Of a stretch of DNA of 64,000 bases, positions 41,348 through 49,843 are shown in pieces. The notes beneath the pieces are model-generated. The model saw only the letters and a list, made by a program, of their open reading frames with translations. It was not told where the DNA came from and did not search any database. Both the position numbers and the translations under genes were made by a program. Where the stretch lies: contig CAUYUJ010018478.1 in assembly GCA_963575745.1 (NCBI GenBank), positions 25,001-89,000 of the forward strand, read 5' to 3'. The stretch comes from Prorocentrum cordatum (Eukaryota > Sar > Dinophyceae > Prorocentrales > Prorocentraceae). Position 1 is the first letter of the stretch; each line of letters opens with the position of its first letter.

Positions 41348-41600
41348 ATCGCCACCTGCATGCTGCTCTACTGGGCCTCGGCTATCCCTAGGCATTCCCA
41401 GATGCCGCCGGCGCGGAAAGTGACGTCACTTGGGGGCGTGGCGGGGCTGGCGTCGGCCGCTATCGCGGAAAAGAAAAACAGGCTCTTGCACTTTGTGTGT
41501 TTTGCGGCCCCACGACGAAAGACCTCTTGTTGCCCAGAGCCAGCGGATATATAGCAAGGGCCCCGGGTAGGGGTGGCGGGCCAGCCGAAAGGCCAGCCAC

Positions 41601-41764
41601 GCGCAGGGAAGGGATTGAGGGCAGGGGTGAGTGGGGCTTCTTAGATGCCTCCCTGCTGCTCAGAAGGCGCGGGCCTTATCTATAGATGTGCGGCAGGCGC
41701 TTGTAAGAAGCAGCCTCCTTCTAAGAAGCCCTCCCCCCTCCCGCCACCCCTGTGGGCGTGCCGC
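41601..41764. mobile_element. foldback element family P, copy 3
   Basis: GCGCAGGGAAGGGATTGAGG to CCCTGTGGGCGTGCCGC, with GAAGGCGCGGGCCTTATCTA at the centre. It occupies the same position in tandem unit 2 as copy 2 does in unit 1. Confidence 0.7.
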
Positions 41765-41770
41765 GAACAA

Positions 41771-42194
41771 ATGGGCCAGAGCCTCTGAAGAAGGTCTGCC
41801 GTAGCTGTTGTTTCCTCGGGTGGCGGCAGTTCCAGTCAGCAGAATGGGGCGGGGGGGCGTCCCCTAGTACACATCACTGAACCAGGTCCCACGACAGCCA
41901 GTCGTGGTCAGAACGCTCCTTTCGGGGAGTACCGGTATCAGCAATTACCCTTTGTTTGCCCAATTTGCCCGTGGTCCCTGCCTCCCTTGAGTTCCGTGAG
42001 TCGCATCTTTTCACCACTTTCAATATTGGCTTGCTTCAGGCCGTGGGATCCTCACCCATCGACCTGGCTTTCGAAAGATGCCGCAGACAGGTGGGCCCAG
42101 GGCTCCGATCGTGATTTGTGTGTTGCGAGGTTGTGCAAGTTCTCGCGGGCGGTTTTGTTGCCCCTCAGTCCCCGAGTGCCGCCCGCGAAGGTTG
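41771..42194. other. mostly unclassified sequence
   Basis: Contains a short family D remnant (GTGGTCAGAACGCTCC, near 41907) and a family E-like fragment at 42060-42115 (GCTCCGATCGTGATTTG). Confidence 0.45.
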
Positions 42195-42292
42195 GCCGCT
42201 CTAAAAAATGTGTGAAATCTTGGGGTACACCTCGCATAGGGGGCCATGCGGACGAACCCCTATCGAGGATGGACGCCAACCCATCGTATATC
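42195..42292 (+). repeat. direct repeat Z, left copy
   Basis: GGGGGCCATGCGGACG, CTATCGAGGATGGACGCC and CATCGTATATC. The right copy is at 42663-42755. Confidence 0.8.
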
Positions 42293-42324
42293 GATCGAAG
42301 AAGAAAAAACGCCATAAACATACA

Positions 42325-42481
42325 TCAGGAGGAGAAAAAACACACAGACACAATTAATCGGTGATCCCCAGGAAAATATGGGAAAATATGGGAAGTGGGG
42401 GGGAAGACGAAAAGCCAGAAAATATAGGAAAATATGGGGGATATTTTTATTTGTGTGTATTTATTTGTGTGTTCCAGTTCC
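42325..42481. mobile_element. foldback (MITE-like) element family G, copy 3
   Basis: AACACACAGACACAATTAAT... GGAAAATATGGGAAGTGG... TTTATTTGTGTGTTCCAG. The closest relative is 36443-36612. Confidence 0.75.
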
Positions 42482-42487
42482 CCTTCA

Positions 42488-42613
42488 ATACACTGTTGAC
42501 GCTCCGCGCGAATTTCTTGGATCTGCGCAGGGTCTCCCTGGCGGCGCCTCTGGCGCCGCCTCCGCGCGCCAGGGAGGGGGGCCCAGCGCGGATGTCCAAG
42601 AAACCCTCGTGGA
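42488..42613. mobile_element. foldback element family H, copy 3
   Basis: GACGCTCCGCGCGAATTTCT at the left and GCGCGGATGTCCAAGAAA at the right, around GGCGCCTCTGGCGCC. The right end is degraded compared with copies 1 and 2. Confidence 0.65.
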
Positions 42614-42662
42614 CCGTCGTGAAAATATGTTTTTGTTTTGTTTTTTGCCCCGAGAAAGTTCT

Positions 42663-42755
42663 GCCGCTCAGAAAACGGGAAACCCTAGGATACACCCCCC
42701 AAGGGGGCCATTCGGACGCACTCCTATCGAGGATGGACGCCCCCCATCGTATATC
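42663..42755 (+). repeat. direct repeat Z, right copy
   Basis: GGGGGCCATTCGGACGC, CTATCGAGGATGGACGCC and CATCGTATATC, with GCCGCTC at its start as in the left copy. Confidence 0.8.
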
Positions 42756-42892
42756 CCAGGGTTGGGCTTAAAAGTTCTGGTCCATATTCGAAAACCCACG
42801 AAGCCTGGTATACTGGTCGACAGATCCCTTGTTAATTCCTTGCAACGTCGGATGTCGGGGTGAGGAATGGAGGGCTCCAGACCACGCTCATC

Positions 42893-43020
42893 AAGCGAAG
42901 GGGGGAAGTGAGAAGCAGAAGGCCTTCTCAGAAGGCAGCGGGACTTCTCAGAAGGCAGTAACATTTCAGAAGGCCTGAGGACTTCCGAGCCTTCTTGGAG
43001 GGCCCACCCCCTATCATTTT
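42893..43020 (-). mobile_element. foldback element family F, copy 3 (shortened)
   Basis: CCTTCTCAGAAGGCAGCGGG, ACTTCTCAGAAGG and GGACTTCCGAGCCTTCT with the CCCCCTATCATTTTC end. Confidence 0.55.
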
Positions 43021-43023
43021 CTA

Positions 43024-43072
43024 GGTATTCGATGTTTCGTCGGTAGGCCTCCCAGACGGGGTTGCGTGCTGA
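43024..43072 (-). repeat. family E end fragment
   Basis: ATTCGATGTTTCGTCGGTAG and GCCTCCCAGACGGGGT. The same 45 bp are at 44466, in direct orientation, on the other side of element X. Confidence 0.75.
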
Positions 43073-43147
43073 GAGGGCTCCAGATCGCGCTGTCCGAGGC
43101 GTGGTCCATAGCAACTGCCCGGGGGATAGATCTTCGCGGACTTCCAC

Positions 43148-44288
43148 GGGCGGTGGATCTTTATTTATTCATGCATATATATATATATATATATATGTGA
43201 AAGAGCGTGTTCTACCGCTGCTGGCGGAAAACCGGGGGGGGGTCACTACCGGTTCGAACCCCTCCCCCCCCTCCAGAAAACCGGGGGGGTCACTACCGGT
43301 TCGAACCCCTCCCCCCCCCCAGTTCATCATGAAAAGGGGGGGGGGTCACTACCAGTTCGACCCCCCCCCCTCGAACTCGAACACCGAGGGGGGTTACTAC
43401 CGGTTCGAACCCCCCCCCCCCTCGAAAACCGAGGGGGGGTGCGGACAGTGGTAGGGACGGTGGTGGTGGGGACAGTGGTAAGGGGACAGCGGGACAGTGG
43501 TGGTGACAGTGGGACAGTGGTGGGGACGGTAATGGTGGGGACAATGGTGAGGATAATGGTGGGAACAGTGGGGACAGTGGGACAGTGGTGGGGACGGTGG
43601 TGGTGGGGGCAGTGGTGTGGGGACAACGGGAATGTGGTGGAAACAGTAGGACAGTGGAGGGTACAGTGGTGGTGGGGACAGTGGTGAAGGCGGTGGCGAG
43701 GACGGCGGTGGGACAATGGGACAGAGGTGCAGTAGGGAAAGTGGTGGGGACAGTGGGGACAGTGGTGGGGACAGTGGTGGGAGCAGTGGGACAGCTCAGT
43801 GGGACAGCGGAGGAGTCAGTGGGACAGTGGGGACAGTGGTGATAGTCGTGGAGAAAGTTGGGAGAGTGGAGCCGTGGTGGGAACAGTGGTGGGGACAGTG
43901 GGGACAGTGCGACAGTGTTGGTGGCACTGGTGGGGACAGTAGGGGCGGTGGTGAAGCCAGTGGGGACACTGGTTGTGAGGACAGTGGTGCTGGGAACAAC
44001 AGTAGGGGATGTGGTGAGGACGGTGGTAGGGACCGGGGGTCGTTTGCTGGCGGTGAGAGGGGGGGTGGGGAGGGGTTCGAACTGGTAGTGACCCTCCCCT
44101 CCGGTTTTCGAGGGGGGGGGGTTCGAACCGGTACCCCCCCCGAGGGGAGGGGGGGGGGGGGGGGGAGGGGGGGGGGGGGGAAGGGGGGGGGGGGGGTTCC
44201 AGCGGGGGGGGATTTTCGGAGGGGGGGGTCCCCGGGTTCCGGAGGAAAAGAGCGGCAATTTTCCACATTAGAGCGGCGGTGGATCACG

Positions 44289-44333
<45 letters not shown>

Positions 44334-44389
44334 TTGTATCCATATATTCGGGCCCCTGGGGCCAAAACATATCTCCATATCCACCGCCC
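43148..44389. mobile_element. inverted-arm structure X around a CAGTGG array
   Basis: GGGCGGTGGAT at 43148 faces ATCCACCGCCC at 44379. Moving inward, each arm has an (AT)n tract, then GAAAGAGCGTGTTCTACCGC or its inverted equivalent near 44273-44300, then copies of CACTACCGGTTCGAACCCC (left) or its inverted form (right), and G-runs. The centre is a minisatellite. No transposase frame is seen. Direct family E fragments lie just outside. Confidence 0.65.
43440..44040 (+). repeat. GACAGTGGTGGG minisatellite
   Basis: Units of about 9-12 bp built from GTGGGGACAGTGG and GGGACAGTGGT fill the centre of structure X. Confidence 0.92.
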
Positions 44390-44462
44390 GCTGCGGCACC
44401 AGGACGTCACTTCCCAGGCGGTGGATATGGATAAATCCCCGGCTCGCAACGCTGATCACCTC

Positions 44463-44548
44463 TAGGGATTCGATGTTTCCTTGGTAGGCCTCCCAGACGG
44501 GGTCAGAGTTGACGGGGTCGGAGGATCGCGCCACATCGCCGATGCATC
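44463..44548 (-). repeat. dispersed repeat family E, reverse copy
   Basis: GATTCGATGTTTCCTTGGTA, CCCAGACGGGGTCAGAG and GGTCGGAGGATCGCGCC, the reverse complement of the 3' half of the copy at 4190-4445 and beyond. Confidence 0.65.
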
Positions 44549-44885
44549 CCTCCTCCTCCTCCTCCTCCTTCTTTTCCTCCTGATCGATCCGCGCCCCCCT
44601 CCTGCCCGCGATCCCCTCCCTTCCCTCGGCCCCTGCTGCCGCCCGGCCGAGAGCCCGCCCGCAGGGCGCCGGCGGCGAAGAGGCGGCCGAGGGCGAGGCC
44701 GCCCCGGCCAAGGACGAGGCGGCCGCCGAGCCGGAGGCGGCCGAGGCCCCCCGCGGCGTCGGCGGCTGCCGCCGCGGCCGGCCCTCGGCGGCCTTCGGCG
44801 GCCCGCGTCGGCGCGGCGCGGCCCTCGGCGCTGCGCGGGGCGCGGGGCGCGGCGTCGGCAGCGGCGGCGGTGGCGCCGTCGTCGG
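44549..44885. other. CTC array followed by very GC-rich sequence
   Basis: CTCCTCC units to about 44580, then GGCGGCGGCC-rich DNA. Open frames on both strands are compositional. Confidence 0.5.
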
Positions 44886-45095
44886 CGGAGGGGGGAGGCA
44901 TCGGAGGAGGGAGGAGGAGGAGGAGGGGGAGCAGGATGAGAAGGAGGAGGAGGAGGAGGAGGAGGAGGAGGAGGAGAAGGAGGAGGAGGAGGAGGAGGAG
45001 GAGGGGGAGGAGGAGGAGGAGGAGGAGGAGGAGGAGGAGGAGGAGGAGGAGGGGGAGGAGGGGGAGGAGGAGAGGGAGAAGGGGGAGGAGGAGCT
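44886..45095 (+). repeat. (GGA)n microsatellite
   Basis: GGA with GGGGGA and GAA interruptions. Confidence 0.96.
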
Positions 45096-45179
45096 TGCCT
45101 GGTTCCAGGCGTGCGTATGTACGCGCGTATGCACACATGCAGCAGTCATGCATATTTGCATGCTCATGCGCGCGTGCAC

Positions 45180-45737
45180 TACTACACACATGCATACGTA
45201 CACACAGCCATACATTTATACATACATACAAACATTCATACAAGCATGCATACATACACACATGCATGCATGCATTTAGACATACATACATACATACATA
45301 CATACATACATACATACATACATACATACGTACATCCATACATACATACATACATACATACATACGTACATACATACATACACACATACATACATACATA
45401 CATACATGCATGCATGCATGCATACATACATACACACATACATACACACATACATACATACATACATACATACATACATACATACATACATACACACATA
45501 CACACATACATACATACAAACATACATACATACACACATACATACACACATACATACATACACACATACATACATACATACGTACATACATACCTGCATG
45601 CATGCATGCATGCATACCTACACATATACACACAAACATACACACATAGACATACACACATACATACATACACATACATACATACATACATACATACATA
45701 CATACATACATACATACACATATATATATATATATAC
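45180..45737 (+). repeat. (CATA)n tetranucleotide array ending in (TA)n
   Basis: About 130 CATA units with CACA, CGTA and ATGC variants. Frames give HTYI or MYVC repeats. Confidence 0.97.
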
Positions 45738-45894
45738 TTGCGTGTATACGTGCAGACCTGCCACGCATCCATTCATGCATGCATGCGTACATACATACAT
45801 CTATTCATTCACATCTTTATCTCAGATTGAGGGGGCCGAACGGTTATTCTCTTTCCCTGGGCGCGTGGCAGACGTGTGATTCTGCGCTGCGGAT

Positions 45895-46889
45895 TGTTGG
45901 TGGCTGAAATGAGGTTCTGCGGTGCGGATCGTTGTTGTTGTTGCTGTTGCTGAATTCTCATGATTGAACTAATTATTGTTGATCCCCTCTCCGGTAATAT
46001 ATTTTGTTTTCCAATTGAAGTACCCCTTCCTGGGCTCGCACCCTTTGTTTTGTTAGGGACAGTCTTCCTACTTAAACTGCGTTGTTGGCCTCCTGGACTA
46101 CAACGACAGCAACGGCTCCCGCCTGATACTTCCTCGCAATTTGCAGAGGAATCGCGCTATCGCTAGGGACTTCCTCGCAATTCATCCCAGAATCGCGTGC
46201 TCGCTTGTGACTTCCTCGCAATATATTCAGGCGCCACACCCTTGCCATTCAGGAGTCGCACTCTCGCCGCGGACTTCATAATTTACGCAGGAATCGCGCT
46301 CTCGCCCGATATTTCCGGGCGAATTGTTTAAGACTCACGCATTCGCGTAACATTTTTTTCGCTTGAAGTGTCTTCGCTGGGGCTCGCTGTGTTTTTACTG
46401 GGGATGATCTTCTTGCTCAACCTGTGCCCCTGGCCCCTGGTTTACAACAACGGCTCCCGCCTGCTATTTCCCCACAACTTATTGCCAAATCGCGCTCGCG
46501 CGAGGGACTTCCTCATAATTCAGTGCAGGAATCACGCTTTCGCGTGGTACATCCGTGCAATTTATTCAGACGCCACGCCTTCGACACTCAGGAGTCACGC
46601 TCTCGCTGTTTCGAGATATATTGAGAAATCGCGCTATCGCTCGAGACGTCCTCGCGACTCATGGAGGACGCGCGCTTTAGCAACCCGCCTGCTCGACCTG
46701 GCCGTCTAGGCCCGACTTCCCGACCTGCCCGTTACGGTCTACCCGCCCAATCTGCTTCTAGCCCCCCTCCTGCTATTTTCTCTCGTGCTCCATCTTCCTC
46801 TCTCCCCCATGTATTTCCTTCCATCCGTCCTCTCTTTCCCCGCCTTAGGGGCTGCACGAGGTACATACGCTGCAGGTAAGAAAGATACA
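45895..46889 (+). repeat. composite element copy C, head and 41-bp unit region
   Basis: GTTGCTGAATTCTCATGATT and AATTATTGTTGATCCCC open the copy. Next come a CGATTGAAGTRCC-like block and CTACAACGACAGCAACGGCT. The 41-bp units follow (CGCGCTATCGCTAGGGACTT, CCTCGCAATTCATYCAGG). A second CTACAACAACGGCTCCC near 46442 suggests an internal duplication. Confidence 0.75.
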
Positions 46890-47130
46890 CCCCGAAGGGT
46901 GTACGATCGAAAACGAAGAGGGTGGGTATCGAGAATTTGGGATATACGTGTTGAGTGGCACGCGAGCAGGGAAGAGCGATCAGTATGAAACTGACTGTTG
47001 TTGTGGTTGCTGGTTGTTGGTTATTTGTTGTTTGTTGGTTGCCGTTCTTTGTTTCTTGTTTGTTGTTTGTTGTTTAGTGTCTGTTGTTTTTGTTTATTAC
47101 TTGTTGTTTCTTGTTTGTTGTTTGTTGTTT
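46890..47130 (+). repeat. composite element copy C, conserved 3' end plus GTT-rich tail
   Basis: CGATCGAAAACGAAGAGGGT, GGGTATCGAGAATT, ATACGTGTTGAGTGGCACGC and GAAGAGCGATCAGTATG lead into degenerate GTT units to 47130. Confidence 0.8.
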
Positions 47131-47280
47131 GCTGCCCCCCCCGCGACCCGGCCCGCGACCCACCCGCGACCCACTGGCGACCCACCTGCGACCCGGCCCG
47201 CGCCCACCCGCGACCTACCCGCGACCAGCCCCGCGACCCGCCCGCGACCCACCCGCGACCCACTTGCGACCCACCAGACG
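47131..47280 (+). repeat. CGACCCRCC minisatellite between composite copies C and D
   Basis: Units GCGACCCACCC and GCGACCCGGCCC of 10-12 bp. Confidence 0.85.
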
Positions 47281-48137
47281 TTGAACTCTCATTCTTGAAG
47301 AATAATTATTGTTGATCCCCCCCCACCGGTGCACATTGATTTTTTTCGATTGAAGTGCCACCCCCGGGGCTCGCACCTTGTTTTTTCTCAAGGAAAGTCT
47401 TCCTGCTCAAACTGTGCCCCTGCCCCCCGGGCTACAACAACAACGGCTCCCGCCTGAGACTTCCTCGATTTTTACTCAGGACCCCCGCTCCCGCCTGAGA
47501 CTTCCGCGCAATTTACTCAGGAAAGGCGCTCCCGTCTGAGACTTCCTCGCAATGTAATCAAGACCCCCGCTCCCGCCTGAGACTTCCGTGCAATTTACGT
47601 GGGAACGGCGCTCCCGCCTGAGACTTCTTCGAATTTTACTCAGGACCCCCGCTCCTGCCTGACATTTCCGCGCAATTGACTCAGGAACGGCGCTCCCGCC
47701 TGAGACTTCCTCGCAATTTAGTGAGGACCCCCGCTCCCGCCTGAGACTTCCGTGCAATTTGCTCAGGAACGGCGCTCCCGCTTGAGACTTCCTCGCAACT
47801 TAGTCAGGGCCCCCGCTTCCGCCTGAGATTTCCGCACAATGTACTCAGGACTACGCTCTCGCGTGCGACGTCCTCACAAATTATTCTGGAATTGCATTTC
47901 GACGCTCAGGAACCACGCACGCGCCAAGGACGCCTTCACAACGTGGTATCTTCCCTCTTCCTTCGTCCTTCCCCCTCCCCTTCCTCCCACTCTCCCTCGT
48001 TCTTCCCCTCCTCCTCTTGCAGGGCCCGCGCCAATTCCAATGGCGGGCAGAGAGATGTACGCCCCCGAAGGATTGTCCGCCCGTTCCGGTTTGCCCGTAC
48101 GTCTAAGCCCGCCGGCCCCAGCAAAGAGAAATAATCC
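47281..48137 (+). repeat. composite element copy D, head and 41-bp array
   Basis: Head GAATAATTATTGTTGATCCC, then a CGATTGAAGTGCCACCCCCG block, GTCTTCCTGCTCAAACTGTG and CTACAACAACAACGGCTCCC. About eleven units of 41 bp follow (phase points 47494, 47535, 47576), e.g. CGCTCCCGCCTGAGACTTCC with GCAATTTACTCAGGA. The CT-rich segment lies at 47940-48020. Confidence 0.88.
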
Positions 48138-48243
48138 CCCCGGAAAGGGGTGTGATCGAAGACGAAGAGGGCGGGTATCGAGGGTGTAGGGTATACGTGT
48201 TGAATGACTCGCGGGCAAGTAAGAACGTACAGCCTTAAAATGG

Positions 48244-48279
<36 letters not shown>

Positions 48280-48450
48280 GTTGTTGTTGTTGTTGTTGTT
48301 CTTGTTGGTGTTGGTGTTGGTGTTGTTGTTGTTGTTGCTGTTGTTGTTGATGTTGTTGTTGTTGGTGCTGTTGTTGTTGTTGTTGTCGTCGTCGTTGTTG
48401 TTGTTGTTGTTGTTGTTGTAGTTGTTGTTGTTGTTGTTGTTGTTTTTGTT

Positions 48451-48481
<31 letters not shown>

Positions 48482-48563
48482 TTGTTGTTCTTGTTGTTGT
48501 CGGTGTGTGTGTGTTGTTGTTGCTGTTGTTGTTGCTGCTGTTGCTGTTGTTGTTGTTGTTGCT
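48138..48563 (+). repeat. composite element copy D, conserved 3' end and (GTT)n
   Basis: TGATCGAAGACGAAGAGGGC, GGGTATCGAGGGTG, ATACGTGTTGAATGACTCGC and GTAAGAACGTACAGCC, then about 320 bp of GTT with GCT and GTC variants. Confidence 0.9.
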
Positions 48564-49243
48564 GAATACTCATATCTAGAGAAATTACTGTTGATCTCCG
48601 GACACGGTTCTGTGCGCTCTCGCCTTGACGCCGGCCGCTATGAAAATGAGGTTCTCGCGAGAGCGTTGTGTGGGCCCTTGGAGGCCCAGCTACGACGACA
48701 ACGGCTCCCTTTCGATATGTCCTTACAATTTACCCCGAGACACCCTGGCCGAGAGGCCCCTGAAATCAGGAACGGCGCTCTCGCTCGAGACTTCTTCGCA
48801 ATTCAGTCAAGTTGGCGGAGGCCCAGCCACGACGACAAGCGCTCTTGCTCGATCCTTCTTCACGATTTACTCCGAGACCCCCTGGCCAGGAAGGCCCCCG
48901 AACTCAGGAACGGCGCTCTCGCGTGAGATTTTCTCGTGATTGGTCAAATTGGTGGAGGCCCAACTACGACGACAAGGGCTCTCGTTCGATACTTCCTCAA
49001 GATGTATTCGCAAAGGCCCTTGCAAGAGAGGCTCCCGAACTCAAGAGTGGCGCTCCCGCTCGAGACTTTCTCATACTTCAGGCAAGTTGGTGAAGGCCCA
49101 GACACGGCGACAAGGGTTCCCGTTCGATATTTCTCCGCATGTATTCCGAGAGCCCCTGGCCAGAGAGGCCCCCGAACTCAGGAACGGCGCTCTCACTCAA
49201 GATATCCTCGCAGCTCTGCCAGTGGCCGACAAGGAAGCTATTC
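48564..49243 (+). repeat. composite element copy E, head and variant unit region
   Basis: GCTGAATACTCATATCTAGA, ATTACTGTTGATC, then units lengthened to about 90-130 bp that alternate GGCGCTCTCGCTCGAGACTT-like 41-bp wording with GTTGGCGGAGGCCCAGC and CGACGACAAGSGCTC. Confidence 0.8.
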
Positions 49244-49348
49244 CCCCCGAGAGGGGGTGCGATCGAAGACGAAGTCGGCGTGTATTGAGGGTTGGGGCCT
49301 ACAGAATGCAAGACACGCGTGCCAGTAAAAGTGAACAGTCTTAAGCTG

Positions 49349-49388
<40 letters not shown>

Positions 49389-49392
49389 TTGC

Positions 49393-49424
<32 letters not shown>

Positions 49425-49446
49425 TTGTTGTTGTTGTTGCGGTTGC

Positions 49447-49513
<67 letters not shown>

Positions 49514-49523
49514 ATGGTTGTGG

Positions 49524-49568
<45 letters not shown>

Positions 49569-49635
49569 TTTTGTTGGTGCTGTTGTTTGTTTTTTTTGTG
49601 TTTGTTGTTGTTGCTGTTGTTGTTGCTGCTGTTTT
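49244..49635 (+). repeat. composite element copy E, conserved 3' end and (GTT)n
   Basis: GCGATCGAAGACGAAGTCGG, GTATTGAGGGTTGG, AAGACACGCGTGCCAGTAAA and GAACAGTCTTAAG, then about 280 bp of GTT. Confidence 0.9.
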
Positions 49636-49669
49636 AGTTGGCAACGGCGGGACTCTGGTACCCCGTTTT

Positions 49670-49720
49670 TTTTGGGGGGGGGGGGGAGGGGTTCGCAACC
49701 GCAACCGCGCAACCTTCGAG
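49670..49720 (+). repeat. left inverted arm of the 32-bp satellite block
   Basis: A G-run then GGTTCGCAACCGCAACC and GCGCAACC. It is inverted relative to GGTTGCGTGGTTGCGGTTGC at 52559. Confidence 0.6.
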
Positions 49721-49843
49721 CGGGAGCGCCAGGGGAGGGGCGGTGCCGCAACGGGGCGGAGGGAAGCGCAACCAACGGCGCAACTGGGCGGGGGAGGGAG
49801 GGGCAACAGGGGGAGGGGAATGCGCATACCATTCTACTCTTGG

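Larger units (their letters stand above)
40349..41485. mobile_element. 1,137-bp inverted-arm element W with a TTG duplication
   Basis: The left end GAGCCTTTTCTTTTATTTCA faces a right end whose complement begins GAGCCTGTTTTTCTTTTCC. Pairing continues with GCGATAGCGG, GGTGACGTCAC-like words and GCAGCATGTAG, giving arms of about 150 bp. Inside each arm is an 18-bp minisatellite in opposite orientation. The centre (40725-41110) is unique. TTG precedes the left end (40346-40348) and follows the right end (41486-41488). No transposase frame is visible. Confidence 0.8.
40179..41770 (+). repeat. 477-bp tandem unit 2, split by an insertion
   Basis: Left part 40179-40348 matches 39702-39870 closely. 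The right part resumes at about 41489 (TTTTGCGGCCCCACGACGAA) and matches 39880-40150, including family P copy 3. The 1,137 bp between are absent from unit 1. Confidence 0.85.

Noticed and set aside
42378-42863. 161-codon plus-strand frame
   Set aside because: It spans foldback elements G and H and direct repeat Z, so it has no independent coding signal.
43226-43440. tRNA gene suggested by GGTTCGAACCC
   Set aside because: No acceptor, D-arm or anticodon pairing can be drawn; the motif sits in G- and C-runs of an inverted arm.
44503-45792. 429-codon minus-strand frame reading MYVC repeats
   Set aside because: It is produced by the CATA tetranucleotide and GGA arrays.
47430-47940. CRISPR array
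   Set aside because: The 41-bp units are contiguous without unique spacers, there are no cas-like frames, and the window is eukaryotic in character.
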